From JAFDVJ01 sp964487505 (GTDB lineage Bacteria > Acidobacteriota > Blastocatellia > Pyrinomonadales > Pyrinomonadaceae): 64,000 bases of DNA. The DNA lies in contig CAZARD010000009.1 of assembly GCA_964487505.1 (NCBI GenBank), forward strand, positions 4,603 through 68,602, in the 5' to 3' direction. Below are positions 34,973 to 46,914 of this stretch, piece after piece. The notes under the pieces are model-generated. The model made no database searches and was not told where the DNA came from. It saw only the letters and a list, made by a program, of their open reading frames with translations. The number at the start of each line of letters is the position of its first letter. Within the stretch, counting starts at the first letter, position 1. The position numbers and the translations under genes are program-made.

Positions 34973-35788
34973 ATGAACGACGACCTCAAAAATTACCGGG
35001 ATTATCTTCTCGGCAAATCGAGCGAAGAAGAGACCGAGCGGATCGATCTCGCAATCCTTGCCGGCGCAATTTCGGACAACGATTTGGCGATCGCCGAAAA
35101 CGAACTGATCGAGGAGTATCTTGAAGGCGCGCTCGACCACGACGACCGCATTCGGTTTCGCGAACATTTCCTGGCCACCGACGCACGACGGCGAATCGTG
35201 GACGAAACGCGTGCGATGCGTCTGGCAGCGCGCGTCCGGGGGCGCGAAAGCGATCCTGCGCCAATGCGCGGCGCGGCGACGTTGAATGTCGGACGCGGAG
35301 TTTTCGGGTACATTTCGGATATTCGGCGATCGATGCGATTTGCGTTGGCAGCAGCCGTTCTGATCGTCGCCGGTCTGGCGATCTGGTATTGGGTCGGCGG
35401 CCGGGGATCTGACCTCGCGCGGCTCGAAACCCGTTATGCCGAACTGAACCGCCGCGTCGATCCCTCGGCATTTCCATCGACCGCCGTGCGGACCTTGTTC
35501 GAATCCAGATTCCGGAGCGGCGGTGAAAAGAAGATGAGACTCGCGGAATTTGCGGGCGATCCTTTGTTCCTTCTAGCAGTTCCGCGGGAATCGACTTCAG
35601 GCGTTTTCGATCTTTCCGTCGAACGCAACGGCAAGCAGATCTTCACGATTCGCAACCTGTCGCCCGTCAAACAAGAGGTGCGGGCCATAATCCCGCGCGA
35701 GATCGCGTCGGGGGGGCCATTCGTCATCCGTCTCGATGGATCCGGAACCAACGGCGATCCAATCCGCTACGAAGTGTCGATCGAGTAA
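34973..35788 (+). CDS. Membrane-anchored putative anti-sigma factor
   Basis: 271 residues. Cytoplasmic N-terminal helical region (about 1-105, LKNYRDYLLGKSSEEETERI and NELIEEYLEG), one transmembrane helix (FALAAAVLIVAGLAIWYWVG, about 121-140) and a beta-rich outside domain (about 180-270). No zinc-binding HxxxCxxC is present, so it is not a ZAS-type anti-sigma; the role is inferred from pairing with the upstream sigma gene. In relatives a CHAT/TPR effector often follows; here none does, only direct repeats. Confidence 0.75.
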   Translation: MNDDLKNYRDYLLGKSSEEETERIDLAILAGAISDNDLAIAENELIEEYLEGALDHDDRIRFREHFLATDARRRIVDETRAMRLAARVRGRESDPAPMRGAATLNVGRGVFGYISDIRRSMRFALAAAVLIVAGLAIWYWVGGRGSDLARLETRYAELNRRVDPSAFPSTAVRTLFESRFRSGGEKKMRLAEFAGDPLFLLAVPRESTSGVFDLSVERNGKQIFTIRNLSPVKQEVRAIIPREIASGGPFVIRLDGSGTNGDPIRYEVSIE

Positions 35789-35794
35789 ATCGCT

Positions 35795-35880
35795 GACTGA
35801 AGGCGGGACTTCGAACCTGGACTCCGAGAATTGCCGACTGAAGGCGGGACTCCAAACGGCGGGACTCCGAACAGCGGGAC
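35795..35880. repeat. Short direct repeats, GACTGAAGGCGGGACT
   Basis: The 16-mer occurs at 35795-35810 and 35836-35851, followed by two further degenerate GGCGGGACTCC units. It fills the space between the anti-sigma stop and the convergent nagA end. Confidence 0.65.
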
Positions 35881-35882
35881 AC

Positions 35883-37028
35883 TCAGATCTCGACGGGAAC
35901 GCCGCCGATCATCGATAGAACCACGTTCCCATCGTCATCAATGGCGACCAAGTCGGCGCGTTTTCCCGGTTCGAGCGATCCGCGTGTCGCGTCCGTCCCG
36001 AGCAGCCGCGCCGGGTTAAGGCTCGCCATCCGCGCGATATCGGCATCTGCGACCCCGACCGATCGGGCCGTCCGCACCGCGTCGAGCATCGTGATGACGC
36101 TTCCGGCGATGCTTCCGCGTTCGTTCCGCGTGCGGCCGCCCGTGACCGATATCCGTTCGCCCCAAAGCTCGAAATCGCCGTCGCCGAGACCCGTCGGAGC
36201 CACCGAATCGCTGATCAGCGAAACGTTCTCGGCGCCCTTCTTGTCAAAAACGAACCGCAGAAGATCGGGATGGACGTGGATGCCGTCGGCGATGATGTCG
36301 ATAGAGACATCCCGCGTCAATCCCCAGCCGACGACTCCGACATCGCGATGATGAAGACCCGTCATCGCGTTGAAGAAATGCGTCATATGGCGCGCGCCGG
36401 CGGCAAATGCCGCGTCCAGAATATCAGGCGTCGCGTTCGTGTGCCCGATCGACGGGATCCAGCCGCAACGGGCGAGTTCGCGGACGAGATCGACGCCGCC
36501 CTCGATCTCGGGAGCGAAGGTCGTCACGTGCGCGCCGGCGCGAAGCGTCGGAAGCGTGGCCAGTTCCGTGCCCGTGAATGTCCGGAAATATTCCGGCCGG
36601 AGCGCGCCGCACATTTGCGTGTTGGCGAAGATGCCCTCGTAATGGACACCAACGATCTGCGCGACCGGCCGGTTCGCCTGCAATTCGACCGCCTTTTCGA
36701 TCTCCGCGATGACGCGCCGGTAGTTCTCATCGGAATCCGGAACGAAGGTCGGAACCCAGGCCGTCACTCCGTTCCGCGCCAGATGCCGCCCGACGGCGAG
36801 CAACCCTTCGGCGTCGGCCTCGTTGACATCGACTCCGACCGCGCCGTGATTGTGGATATCGATGAACCCCGGAAACACCGTCGCGCCGCCGAGATCCAGA
36901 CTGAGACCCGACGGCCCTTCGTCCGCAGCGGCGATTTGAATCGTCCCATCTGAAATCGACAGCACCGGTGATTTCCGACCGGCGTTCCCGACGATCGGGA
37001 CCGCGTTCCTAAGAATGATCCTTTCCAT
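35883..37028 (-). CDS. nagA: N-acetylglucosamine-6-phosphate deacetylase
   Basis: 381 residues. Amidohydrolase fold: HNHGAVGVDVNEA near residue 60, metal-binding VHYEGIFANTQMCGALRPEY (usually EGPF, here EGIF), SIGHTNATPDILDAAFAAGA with a downstream MTHFFNAMTG, and the catalytic Asp in ISDSVAPTG. It converts GlcNAc-6-P to GlcN-6-P plus acetate, the step after MurQ and kinase action in amino-sugar recycling. No nagB is adjacent. It shares orientation with the TonB receptor upstream, but a terminator separates them. Confidence 0.92.
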   Translation of the reverse strand: MERIILRNAVPIVGNAGRKSPVLSISDGTIQIAAADEGPSGLSLDLGGATVFPGFIDIHNHGAVGVDVNEADAEGLLAVGRHLARNGVTAWVPTFVPDSDENYRRVIAEIEKAVELQANRPVAQIVGVHYEGIFANTQMCGALRPEYFRTFTGTELATLPTLRAGAHVTTFAPEIEGGVDLVRELARCGWIPSIGHTNATPDILDAAFAAGARHMTHFFNAMTGLHHRDVGVVGWGLTRDVSIDIIADGIHVHPDLLRFVFDKKGAENVSLISDSVAPTGLGDGDFELWGERISVTGGRTRNERGSIAGSVITMLDAVRTARSVGVADADIARMASLNPARLLGTDATRGSLEPGKRADLVAIDDDGNVVLSMIGGVPVEI

Positions 37029-37045
37029 CCTGTTATGAACCTAAG

Positions 37046-37079
37046 AAAAAAACCCGTGCCGTATTGCGACGGCACGGGT
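37046..37079 (-). terminator. Intrinsic terminator of the TonB receptor gene
   Basis: Perfect 11-bp stem ACCCGTGCCGT / ACGGCACGGGT, 6-nt loop, followed on the minus strand by TTTTTT. It isolates the receptor gene from nagA. Confidence 0.9.
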
Positions 37080-37103
37080 GAGCATGCGAATCAAGCCAGT
37101 CTT

Positions 37104-40100
37104 TTAGAAGCTGAATTTCGCGCCGAACTGCAAGACCCGCGGATCGCGGACCGTCAACGCCTGCCCAAACGTCGAGCAAGCTGACGTACAAGTTCCACCG
37201 GCCGCAACCGGCGCGGTCGAACGGGTCCAGACTCCGGTCGAAAGACCGCGGAAATTGACCGTGTTGAGAATGTTGAACGCTTCACCACGGAGTTGAATGC
37301 GATACCGCTCACCGATCGTGATGTTCTTCGTCAACGTGAAGTCGACACGCTTCGTGTTCGGTCCGAATACCGATCCGCGCGGACCGTTTCCGACGGTGTT
37401 CGTGAACGTTCCGTCGTTGGTCGTCGGCGTGAACTGGAAACACGCGGTATTGAACCACTGTTGCGGCGTTCGCGGCGCGCCTTCATTCGGATCGCAAAGC
37501 ATGTTCGGCCGGGCGACCGTCGTCGGCGGCGGAATCAGGCCCAGCCCCGCCGGATCGAATCCCGACACAGTCGGCGTGAACGGCAGTCCGGTGTTGTACG
37601 TGACGATACCCGAAACCTGCCATCCGCCAAGGACCTTTCCGACCAACCCCTTCTGCTTGTCGAACCACGGAAGCTCGTAGATATAGTTGATGGTCAGAAT
37701 ATGACGCCGGTCGAGAGCCGCGCGGGCGCGGTCGAGCCGGATATCATAGGTGTTCTGCGGAGATGCGCTGCGGTCATTCTGGTTGTCCGTCAGGTTCTTC
37801 GCGAACGTGTAGGCCACGTTGACCTGCGAGGCCCCCGTAAACCGCTTCGTTCCCGAGATCTGCAGACTGTGGTAGTTCGAATTGAACCGCGGCTCGACCG
37901 CCGTGATCGCGCGGTAGCCGCGATACGGTCGGATCTGATCGAGGATCGCAGAGGCAGCCGACGAGAAGAACGCGGTTCCGGCCACCTGGCACGGAACGGT
38001 CGGCGTCGTCGAAGTGCCCGTCGCGCAACCCGTTGGTCCGAGCGAGATCGCGCGGCCCGGGGCAATCAGGTTCTTCTCGAACGAGCCGATCAGATTCGTT
38101 CCTTTCGAACCGAAGTATCCTGCGGTTATCACCGTGTTCTTCATCAGCTGGTGCTGAACGTCAAACGACCAGTGCTGCATATACGGCGTTTGCCAATCCG
38201 GATCGATCGAACGGATATTCGGTACCGTTGTCGAAGCGATCACCGCACAACCGCCGGGCGAAGGATTGTCAAGGCGCGTACCCACGACCTGGCAGGTCTG
38301 CTGGAACGGCGGGTTGAGCCCGATCATCTGCAGGATCATACCGTTCAGAACCTGCTCGTGATAGATGCCATAGCCGGTCCGGACGGACGTCTTGCCTTTT
38401 CCGAACGGATCCCACGCCAAGCCAAAGCGCGGCGCAAAGTCGTTCTTCGAGACGTTCATGATGTACTTGCCCCACGGCGAAGGCGCCGGCGAACAGTTCG
38501 GGAAAACGACGCTCTGATTCTGCGTGTTGACGATCATCCCGTTACAGAAGTTGCCGGTTCCGACAACGCGTGCGCCCGCGCCGGTCACAAGCGGGGCCGC
38601 GGCCGGATTCCAAAGCTGCGGAACGAAATTCGTCAGACGACCGTTCCTATCCCAAGGCGAACCGAAGAACGAGTACCGTACTCCGAGGTAGACGGTCAGA
38701 TTGGGGCGAATTCGCCATTCGTCCTGCGCGTACGACTCGAACGCCTTCTGACGAAGATCGGCGGTGTAGTCGAAACTCGCCTGAGTGAACGTGACATTCG
38801 TGCCCATCAGGAAGTTCGCCCACAACTGCTGCGTCGAGTTGCCGCCGGTCGCAAGAACGTTCGAGGCCGCTCCAGGTGTGTTGAACCCCGAGTAGATCCC
38901 TTCGTTGTTTCCCGCCAAGGCATTCTCGTTCTTGCGGTACTTCGAGTAGACCAAGCCGAATTTCATCGTGTGGTTTCCGGTGATCGCCGTGACGCTTCCC
39001 GCGATGTTGCTCTTCCACGAGAAGTTATCGTACGGGCCGAATCCCTGGAGCGCGCTGAATCCGTTTCCGCTGATCGTCGGGACGCGGTCGCGCTGGTTCG
39101 TGTACGGAAGCGGCGGGTTGATGGGCGAACGGGCGCGTGACAAGGTTCCGATGTTCTCGCTAAGGATCGCGCCGTACCCAAAGGTATAACGGCCCTCGAG
39201 AATGAGATTCGGCGACACGGCATACGTCGATTGGACCGTATGCGTCCTGCCCGGCGAGTTAGTCGATGTCGTCGAAACGCCCGGAAGTCCCGAACCGCTC
39301 GAGAACAACGCGTTGGCGTCGATCGTCGGGATCTTGTCATTTTGGAACCGATAATACATCGACACCTTGTCGTTGAAGCTGTGGTCGATCTTCAAGACCT
39401 CTTGACGGAACTTCGCGACGTTCTCGGTCGGGAAGTTCAGCGTGTTCGTCGAGGCGACCGTCGGCTCCGGAAGTCCGCTGTAGATGTACTGAAGATACTG
39501 CGCCGCAACCGGATTGATCGGACGGCGGGTCGAAAGAGCCGTGCCCGCGGGCAGAATATCGGCCGCATTACACGTCGTGCCGGTCGCCTGCAGACAGATC
39601 GGGACGGTGAAAATACCTTGCCGGAACTGCGAATTCGGAACCGTCGACGTCAGGGTCGGAAAGCGCTTGTCCTTCCGGAATTCCTGCGAAAAGAAGAAGA
39701 ATGTACGATCAAGGCGTTCGAAAAGGCTGTCGCCCGGATCCCTTTCACCGAAGCGAAGGAAGAAAACGGGTCCGCCGAACGTCCAGCCGTAGTTGTTGTA
39801 GCGGAAAGGACGACGCTTGATCTTGCCGTTGTCGTCGCGTCCGAGCGTGTTCGCCAATGCGGAGTTCTGATTCGTCAGCCAGTCGTTGGCATTGAACGCC
39901 TCGTTTCTGATGAACTCGAAAATACTCCCGCGATAGCGGTTCGTTCCACTGCGGGTGACGACGTTGACCTGACCGCCGCCGCTGCGCCCGGATTCCGCCG
40001 GATAAAGCGAGCGGAGGACGCGGAACTCGCCGATCGAATCGACGCTCGGATAAGCCTGGATCGTGAGGTTCGAGCCGCGGTCCGTGATATCCGCGCCATC

Positions 40101-40721
40101 GACCGTGAACGTGTTCTGGCTCGAACGTGCCCCGTTGACCGAGATCTGAACGATGTTGGCCTGACCTTCGGGGTTGACCGTTCCCTGATAAACCTGGTCC
40201 GAAAGGTCGTTCGACACGCCCGGCGCGAGCGTTACGAGCTGCGTGAAGTTGCGGTTGTTGATCGAAAGTTCGCGAACCTGATCGCCGCTGATGACCGTGC
40301 CGCTGGTCGCCGAGACGAGGTCGACCTGCACCGGATCTGCCTCGATCGTAACGACCTCGTCGATCTTGCCGGCCTCAAGCTGCAGCGCGAGGCTGAGCCG
40401 TTGACCGACGTCGAGCTTGATGCCGGTCTTGACGGCCCGTTTGAAATTGGGCGCCTCGACCGTGATCTGATAAGTTGTCGGCGAGAGGTTCGGAACCGAG
40501 AACTCGCCGTCTTCGCCCGTGACGACCGTCCGGACGACGATGCTCTTGCCCGAATCCGTGACAGTCACAGTCGCGCCGACCACGGCCGCGCCGTTGGCGT
40601 CGCGGACCGATCCGACGAGCGACCCCGTGACCTCTTGCGCAAAGCTTGAGAAGCTGAAGCTAAAGATCATCGCTGCGGCGACGATCAGAAGATTCATTTT
40701 CGAGAAATTTCGCCTTGTCAT
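37104..40721 (-). CDS. Oar-like TonB-dependent receptor
   Basis: 1205 residues. Signal peptide (LLIVAAAMIFSFSFSSFAQ), a carboxypeptidase-regulatory-like Ig domain (about 30-115, GSLVGSVRDANGAAVVGATV), a plug domain (about 120-240, QVRELSINNRNFTQLVTLAP), then a 22-strand-type barrel ending in aromatic QFGAKFSF, the outer-membrane insertion signal. Such Oar-like receptors are strongly expanded in Acidobacteriota and may import oligosaccharides or peptides. No SusD partner is present. AAGAGGAAG lies just upstream of the start. A link to the neighbouring amino-sugar cluster is possible but unproven. Confidence 0.92.
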   Translation of the reverse strand: MTRRNFSKMNLLIVAAAMIFSFSFSSFAQEVTGSLVGSVRDANGAAVVGATVTVTDSGKSIVVRTVVTGEDGEFSVPNLSPTTYQITVEAPNFKRAVKTGIKLDVGQRLSLALQLEAGKIDEVVTIEADPVQVDLVSATSGTVISGDQVRELSINNRNFTQLVTLAPGVSNDLSDQVYQGTVNPEGQANIVQISVNGARSSQNTFTVDGADITDRGSNLTIQAYPSVDSIGEFRVLRSLYPAESGRSGGGQVNVVTRSGTNRYRGSIFEFIRNEAFNANDWLTNQNSALANTLGRDDNGKIKRRPFRYNNYGWTFGGPVFFLRFGERDPGDSLFERLDRTFFFFSQEFRKDKRFPTLTSTVPNSQFRQGIFTVPICLQATGTTCNAADILPAGTALSTRRPINPVAAQYLQYIYSGLPEPTVASTNTLNFPTENVAKFRQEVLKIDHSFNDKVSMYYRFQNDKIPTIDANALFSSGSGLPGVSTTSTNSPGRTHTVQSTYAVSPNLILEGRYTFGYGAILSENIGTLSRARSPINPPLPYTNQRDRVPTISGNGFSALQGFGPYDNFSWKSNIAGSVTAITGNHTMKFGLVYSKYRKNENALAGNNEGIYSGFNTPGAASNVLATGGNSTQQLWANFLMGTNVTFTQASFDYTADLRQKAFESYAQDEWRIRPNLTVYLGVRYSFFGSPWDRNGRLTNFVPQLWNPAAAPLVTGAGARVVGTGNFCNGMIVNTQNQSVVFPNCSPAPSPWGKYIMNVSKNDFAPRFGLAWDPFGKGKTSVRTGYGIYHEQVLNGMILQMIGLNPPFQQTCQVVGTRLDNPSPGGCAVIASTTVPNIRSIDPDWQTPYMQHWSFDVQHQLMKNTVITAGYFGSKGTNLIGSFEKNLIAPGRAISLGPTGCATGTSTTPTVPCQVAGTAFFSSAASAILDQIRPYRGYRAITAVEPRFNSNYHSLQISGTKRFTGASQVNVAYTFAKNLTDNQNDRSASPQNTYDIRLDRARAALDRRHILTINYIYELPWFDKQKGLVGKVLGGWQVSGIVTYNTGLPFTPTVSGFDPAGLGLIPPPTTVARPNMLCDPNEGAPRTPQQWFNTACFQFTPTTNDGTFTNTVGNGPRGSVFGPNTKRVDFTLTKNITIGERYRIQLRGEAFNILNTVNFRGLSTGVWTRSTAPVAAGGTCTSACSTFGQALTVRDPRVLQFGAKFSF

Positions 40722-40922
40722 AATTTTTCTTCCTCTTGATGAATTTCTACCGAAACGTTTTGAAGCAAGCTATCAAGATAAATTTTGGATTTTGGAGAAA
40801 TCTCCAAATTTTCGTTATGGCATATTCAACGGAGAAACCCGACGAAATGCCCACGATCATTGATAATTGCCGAACTTTCAGAAGTCTGATTAGAAACTGA
40901 TTCGGTTATAAACCGATTGACC

Positions 40923-43529
<2,607 letters not shown>

Positions 43530-43670
43530 TATCTGATCGATCTGGGGGCGTAACCCGCTTTTGAACCTGAACCGCTTTGGCCAGGCAGAAGCCCGGCTCA
43601 ACACTCTGAATAATCGGACTCGCATCAGCCGTCTCCGCCATTGGTTAGCGTGTTGCCAAACGGCCCGCTG

Positions 43671-44627
43671 CTAACGGTTTCGCGTTTGCCGGTCGCTACC
43701 GCTCCCGGTTCTGACCGCAGACTTGAGCTCCTTCTCGCGCTCCTTGAAGCTCTCCTTGCAAAGGCGGCAGAACTCTTTCGCGATCGGCGAAAAGTATCCG
43801 CCGCGGAGCCGGGCGAGCCCCAGTTCCCATTTGATCTCGGCACCCTCGATGAACCAGGACACGAGCCGCCCTTCGCGGACCTCGCGCGAAACCGTCTTCG
43901 CGCCCGCGATGCCGACGCCCATCTGGTTCTCGACCATCCGGTTGATCGCCGTCTGCCGCGACAGTTCCATCATCACGTTCGGCTTGACGTTCGACGCGTT
44001 GAAGAAATCGTCGATCATCCGGCGCGTGTTCCCGCCTTTCTCACCGAGGATAAGGTGTTCGCCGGCAAGCGCCGCCGCGCTGATCACGGCCTCTTCGGAC
44101 AGCGGATGCGACGGATGCGCGATGGCGACGATCTCATCCGAGAAAAGAAGTTCGGTCTGGACGTTCGAAGTTTCGACCGGAAGCGACACGAAGGCGATGT
44201 CGATCTCGCCGTGCATTATCTTTTCGACCAGAACGTGGCTCGTCCCGCTGCTGACCGTGATCTCGGCATTCGGGAACTTGCGCTTGAGTTGTTCGAGGAT
44301 CGCCGGAAGTTGCTCGGTCGCGAACATCGACGATGAAGAACCGATCCGGAGACGGCCGTATTCGGCCCCGGCGAGTTCCGAGATCTCGGCGATCGCCGAA
44401 TCGTGCTCGCGCAGGATTCGGCGCGCTCGGTCAAGCAGATACTCGCCCGCCTCGGTCAGGATGACGCGCCGCGGCGTGCGCGTGAACAACTGAAGACCGA
44501 CCTCGTCCTCGAGCTGCCTGATCTGCATCGAGATCGCCGCCTGCGTAACGTTCATCTGCCGCGCGCCGGCGGTGAAAGTCTTCGTCTCGGCGATCGCCAG
44601 AAACGCTTTGAGCTGTCGAATTTCCAT
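43671..44627 (-). CDS. LysR-type transcriptional regulator
   Basis: 318 residues. N-terminal winged HTH (MEIRQLKAFLAIAETKTFTA, FTRTPRRVILTEAG) and the LysR substrate-binding domain (RLRIGSSSSMFATEQLPAIL onward). Start ATG 44627 fits the family; an upstream start would prepend unlike residues. It is divergent from the sugar kinase gene, so it probably regulates the amino-sugar salvage operon in response to a pathway metabolite, replacing MurR/RpiR regulators used elsewhere. The last ~14 residues (TGSGSDRQTRNR) are encoded by a copy of the 31-bp repeat. Confidence 0.9.
   Translation of the reverse strand: MEIRQLKAFLAIAETKTFTAGARQMNVTQAAISMQIRQLEDEVGLQLFTRTPRRVILTEAGEYLLDRARRILREHDSAIAEISELAGAEYGRLRIGSSSSMFATEQLPAILEQLKRKFPNAEITVSSGTSHVLVEKIMHGEIDIAFVSLPVETSNVQTELLFSDEIVAIAHPSHPLSEEAVISAAALAGEHLILGEKGGNTRRMIDDFFNASNVKPNVMMELSRQTAINRMVENQMGVGIAGAKTVSREVREGRLVSWFIEGAEIKWELGLARLRGGYFSPIAKEFCRLCKESFKEREKELKSAVRTGSGSDRQTRNR
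43685..43715. repeat. 31-bp interspersed repeat, copy B (inverted)
   Basis: TTTGCCGGTCGCTACCGCTC and 11 further bases are the exact inverse of copy A, 215 bp away. It forms the 3' end of the LysR coding region. Confidence 0.85.
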
Positions 44628-44695
44628 TTTCGTCTGATCTTCGATCGGCAATCGAACGCGAACGGTTGCGGCCCCGACGGTCGCGCCGATCAATC

Positions 44696-44779
44696 AACAA
44701 TTGTTATCGCACTTATAAAATCTTTTAGTTTTGATTATATGTCAAGCATTAATAAAATAGGATTATAGAAATCAAGCAT
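44696..44779 (+). promoter_or_regulatory. Divergent LysR/kinase control region
   Basis: AT-rich island in GC-rich surroundings. Contains the palindrome AACAATTGTT (44696-44705), a promoter-like TTGATT (44731-44736), 16 bp, TAAAAT (44753-44758) toward the kinase, and the direct repeat TCAAGCAT at 44742 and 44772, 30 bp apart (about three helical turns). These fit a LysR operator plus sigma-70-type promoter, by pattern only. Confidence 0.4.
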
Positions 44780-44786
44780 CCGCAAA

Positions 44787-45776
44787 ATGACGCCGCAGCC
44801 TCGAAAACCGAAACGTAAGGGTAATGAACACAATCTTTACCTTGGCGTCGACGGCGGCGGGACCAAGACCCATATCGTGCTGTTGAACAACGACGGAAAC
44901 GTCGTCGCCGAAGCGGTTTCAGGAGCGTCAAATCCGTTGCGCGTCGGTATCGAGACGGCTGTGTCGAACATCCTCGACGCCGTCGACAAGGCCTGCGACG
45001 AGGCGAACCTGATCCGCGCGGACATCGTTTCCGCCGCCGCAGGTCTTGCCGGGCTACGCCGCGCCGACCTGCGCCAACGCGTCAAGGAACGTCTCGTCCA
45101 AGGGTTGCGGATCAAGAAGATCGAGGTCGGGACCGATGCCGAGATCGCCCTCGCGGGCATCGGCCGGCACACGCCCGGCCTCGTGATAATCGCCGGGACG
45201 GGATCGGTCGCGATCGGCCAGAACGCGAAGGGCGAACGATATTCCGCCGGCGGCTGGGGTCCGATCGCGGGCGACGAAGGCGGCGGCGCCGGTATCGCGT
45301 TGAGCGCGTTGCACCGCATCGCGAAAGCCTCGGACGGCCGCGGGCGGCCAACGGCGCTCAGCGATCGGGCAGTCGACTATTTTCGTGCCGGCCGGCTCGA
45401 GAACCTCTCGGTCGCGATCTACGCGCCGCAGGTCGATAACGCACGCATCGCCGGATTCGCGCGGCTCGTGTCCGAGGCCGCGCAGGACGGCGATGAGGTC
45501 GCGCGCGAGGTGTTGCGCGAAGCCGGTTACGAGCTCGGGCTGGCGGCGAAAGCCGTCATCGAACGCCTGCGGCTGCAACGCTCGAACGTCCGCATCGGAC
45601 TCGTCGGCAGCGTCTTCAAATCGGGCATAATGGTGACCGATCCGCTGCTCGAGGCCGTCCGCAAGGTCGCCCCGAAAGCGCATCTCTTCGGCGAAATGAC
45701 CGATCCGGCAGTTTCGGCCGCGCGCATCGCGTTCGAGAATTTTGAGGAAAAGAAGAAGACAGTGCATAGTGCATAG
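44787..45776 (+). CDS. BadF/BadG-type N-acetylhexosamine kinase (MurNAc/GlcNAc)
   Basis: 329 residues. ASKHA kinase: phosphate-1 loop LGVDGGGTKTHIVLLN (about 18-33), VGTDAEIALAG, phosphate-2 VIIAGTGSVAIGQNA, and GGWGPIAGDEGGGAGIAL. This family includes NagK and clostridial MurK, which phosphorylates both MurNAc and GlcNAc. Lying directly before murQ, it probably makes MurNAc-6-P for MurQ. The last five residues (TVHSA) and the TAG stop are supplied by the start of a heptamer array, so the native C-terminus was lost or extended. The first 15 residues are basic and atypical. Confidence 0.88.
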   Translation: MTPQPRKPKRKGNEHNLYLGVDGGGTKTHIVLLNNDGNVVAEAVSGASNPLRVGIETAVSNILDAVDKACDEANLIRADIVSAAAGLAGLRRADLRQRVKERLVQGLRIKKIEVGTDAEIALAGIGRHTPGLVIIAGTGSVAIGQNAKGERYSAGGWGPIAGDEGGGAGIALSALHRIAKASDGRGRPTALSDRAVDYFRAGRLENLSVAIYAPQVDNARIAGFARLVSEAAQDGDEVAREVLREAGYELGLAAKAVIERLRLQRSNVRIGLVGSVFKSGIMVTDPLLEAVRKVAPKAHLFGEMTDPAVSAARIAFENFEEKKKTVHSA

Positions 45777-46007
45777 TGCAAAGTGCAGAGTGCATAGTGA
45801 ACTGCGCTCGTGAAGCTTAATCGACCTTGAAATTGCAGAACTAGCAATTTGCATTATGCACTTTGCACTTTGGGCTCTGCACTCTGCACTTTGNNNNNNN
45901 NNNNNNNNNNNNNNNNNNNNNNNNNNNNNNNNNNNNNNNNNNNNNNNNNNNNNNNNNNNNNNNNNNNNNNNNNNNNNNNNNNNNNNNNNNNNNTGCACTT
46001 TGCACTA
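45758..46007. repeat. Facing heptamer arrays, unit TGCATAG / TGCACTT, containing a gap
   Basis: Left arm begins inside the kinase stop (GTGCATAGTGCATAGTGCAA), the right arm (about 45850-45893 and 45994-46007) is the reverse complement, interrupted by the N run. It uses the same unit as the element at 4396-4609. murQ begins 7 bp after the right arm. Confidence 0.85.
45894..45993. other. Assembly gap (100 N)
   Basis: Lies within the TGCACTT heptamer array; the array probably collapsed or broke the assembly, so its true length is unknown. Confidence 0.95.
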
Positions 46008-46013
46008 TTCGCC

Positions 46014-46913
46014 ATGCTTCCAGTAACCGAACAGGAAAATCCAAACACGAAGACGATCGACCGGGCCTCGACGCTTGAGGCGGTCCGGATGATCAACAAC
46101 GAGGACAAGCTGGTCGCGCTGGCGGTCGAGCGCATCCTGCCCGAGATCGCCGCCGCCATCGACCGCATCGTCGATCGATTGCGAACCGGCGGGCGGCTCT
46201 TCTACGTCGGGACGGGCACGAGCGGACGGCTGGGCGTGCTCGACGCGAGCGAGATCCCGCCGACCTACGGGGTTTCTTACGACCTGGTGCAGGGCGTTAT
46301 CGCCGGCGGCTACGACGCGCTCTACAAAGCGACCGAAGCGAGCGAGGACAACCGTGATGCCGGCCGCTGGGACCTCGAAATGCGCGGCCTGACGGTCGGC
46401 GACTCGGTCGTCGGAATCGCCGCCTCGGGCCGTACGCCGTACACCATCGGCGCTCTCGATTACGCCCGCGAACTCGGATGCTTCACGGCCTCGATCACCT
46501 GTGTTCCGGGCTCGGCGATCACGGCCGCCGCCGAGACCGCGCTTGTCGCCGTCGTCGGCCCCGAGGCCATCACCGGTTCGACGCGAATGAAAGCCGGCAC
46601 GGCGCAGAAGATGATCCTCAATATGATCTCGACGACGGCGATGATCCGGCTCGGATACGTCAAGGGCAACCGGATGACGAACGTCAAATCGTCGAACATC
46701 AAGTTGAGAGAGAGGTCGCTCAGGATCCTGATGTCCGAAACGGGCCTCGACGAAGCGACTGCAGCCGATCTGATGGATCAGGCGGGCGGCGATCTTCGCG
46801 TAGCGATCGTGATGAACCGGACCGGCGCGACGCGCCCGGTTGCCGAGGACGCGCTCGCGAAAAGCGATTTCGTCATTGAAGCCGCCATCTCGTCGATGAA
46901 TGAGGAAGACTGA
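46014..46913 (+). CDS. murQ: N-acetylmuramic acid 6-phosphate etherase
   Basis: 299 residues, full length. MurQ cleaves the lactyl ether of MurNAc-6-P to give GlcNAc-6-P and D-lactate. SIS-fold motifs are intact: FYVGTGTSGRLGVLDASEIP (about 60-80), GIAASGRTPYTIGAL, and PEAITGSTRMKAGTAQKMIL. Start ATG 46014 (MLPVTEQENPNT) is chosen because everything upstream is repeat or gap. It follows the kinase (substrate supplier) and precedes the SH3b gene by 1 bp; product GlcNAc-6-P would go to nagA. Confidence 0.95.
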   Translation: MLPVTEQENPNTKTIDRASTLEAVRMINNEDKLVALAVERILPEIAAAIDRIVDRLRTGGRLFYVGTGTSGRLGVLDASEIPPTYGVSYDLVQGVIAGGYDALYKATEASEDNRDAGRWDLEMRGLTVGDSVVGIAASGRTPYTIGALDYARELGCFTASITCVPGSAITAAAETALVAVVGPEAITGSTRMKAGTAQKMILNMISTTAMIRLGYVKGNRMTNVKSSNIKLRERSLRILMSETGLDEATAADLMDQAGGDLRVAIVMNRTGATRPVAEDALAKSDFVIEAAISSMNEED

Positions 46914-46914
46914 A

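Noticed and set aside
45849..46913. Longer MurQ protein starting before the assembly gap
   Set aside because: That frame runs through N and heptamer repeat; ATG 46014 gives the normal MurQ N-terminus.
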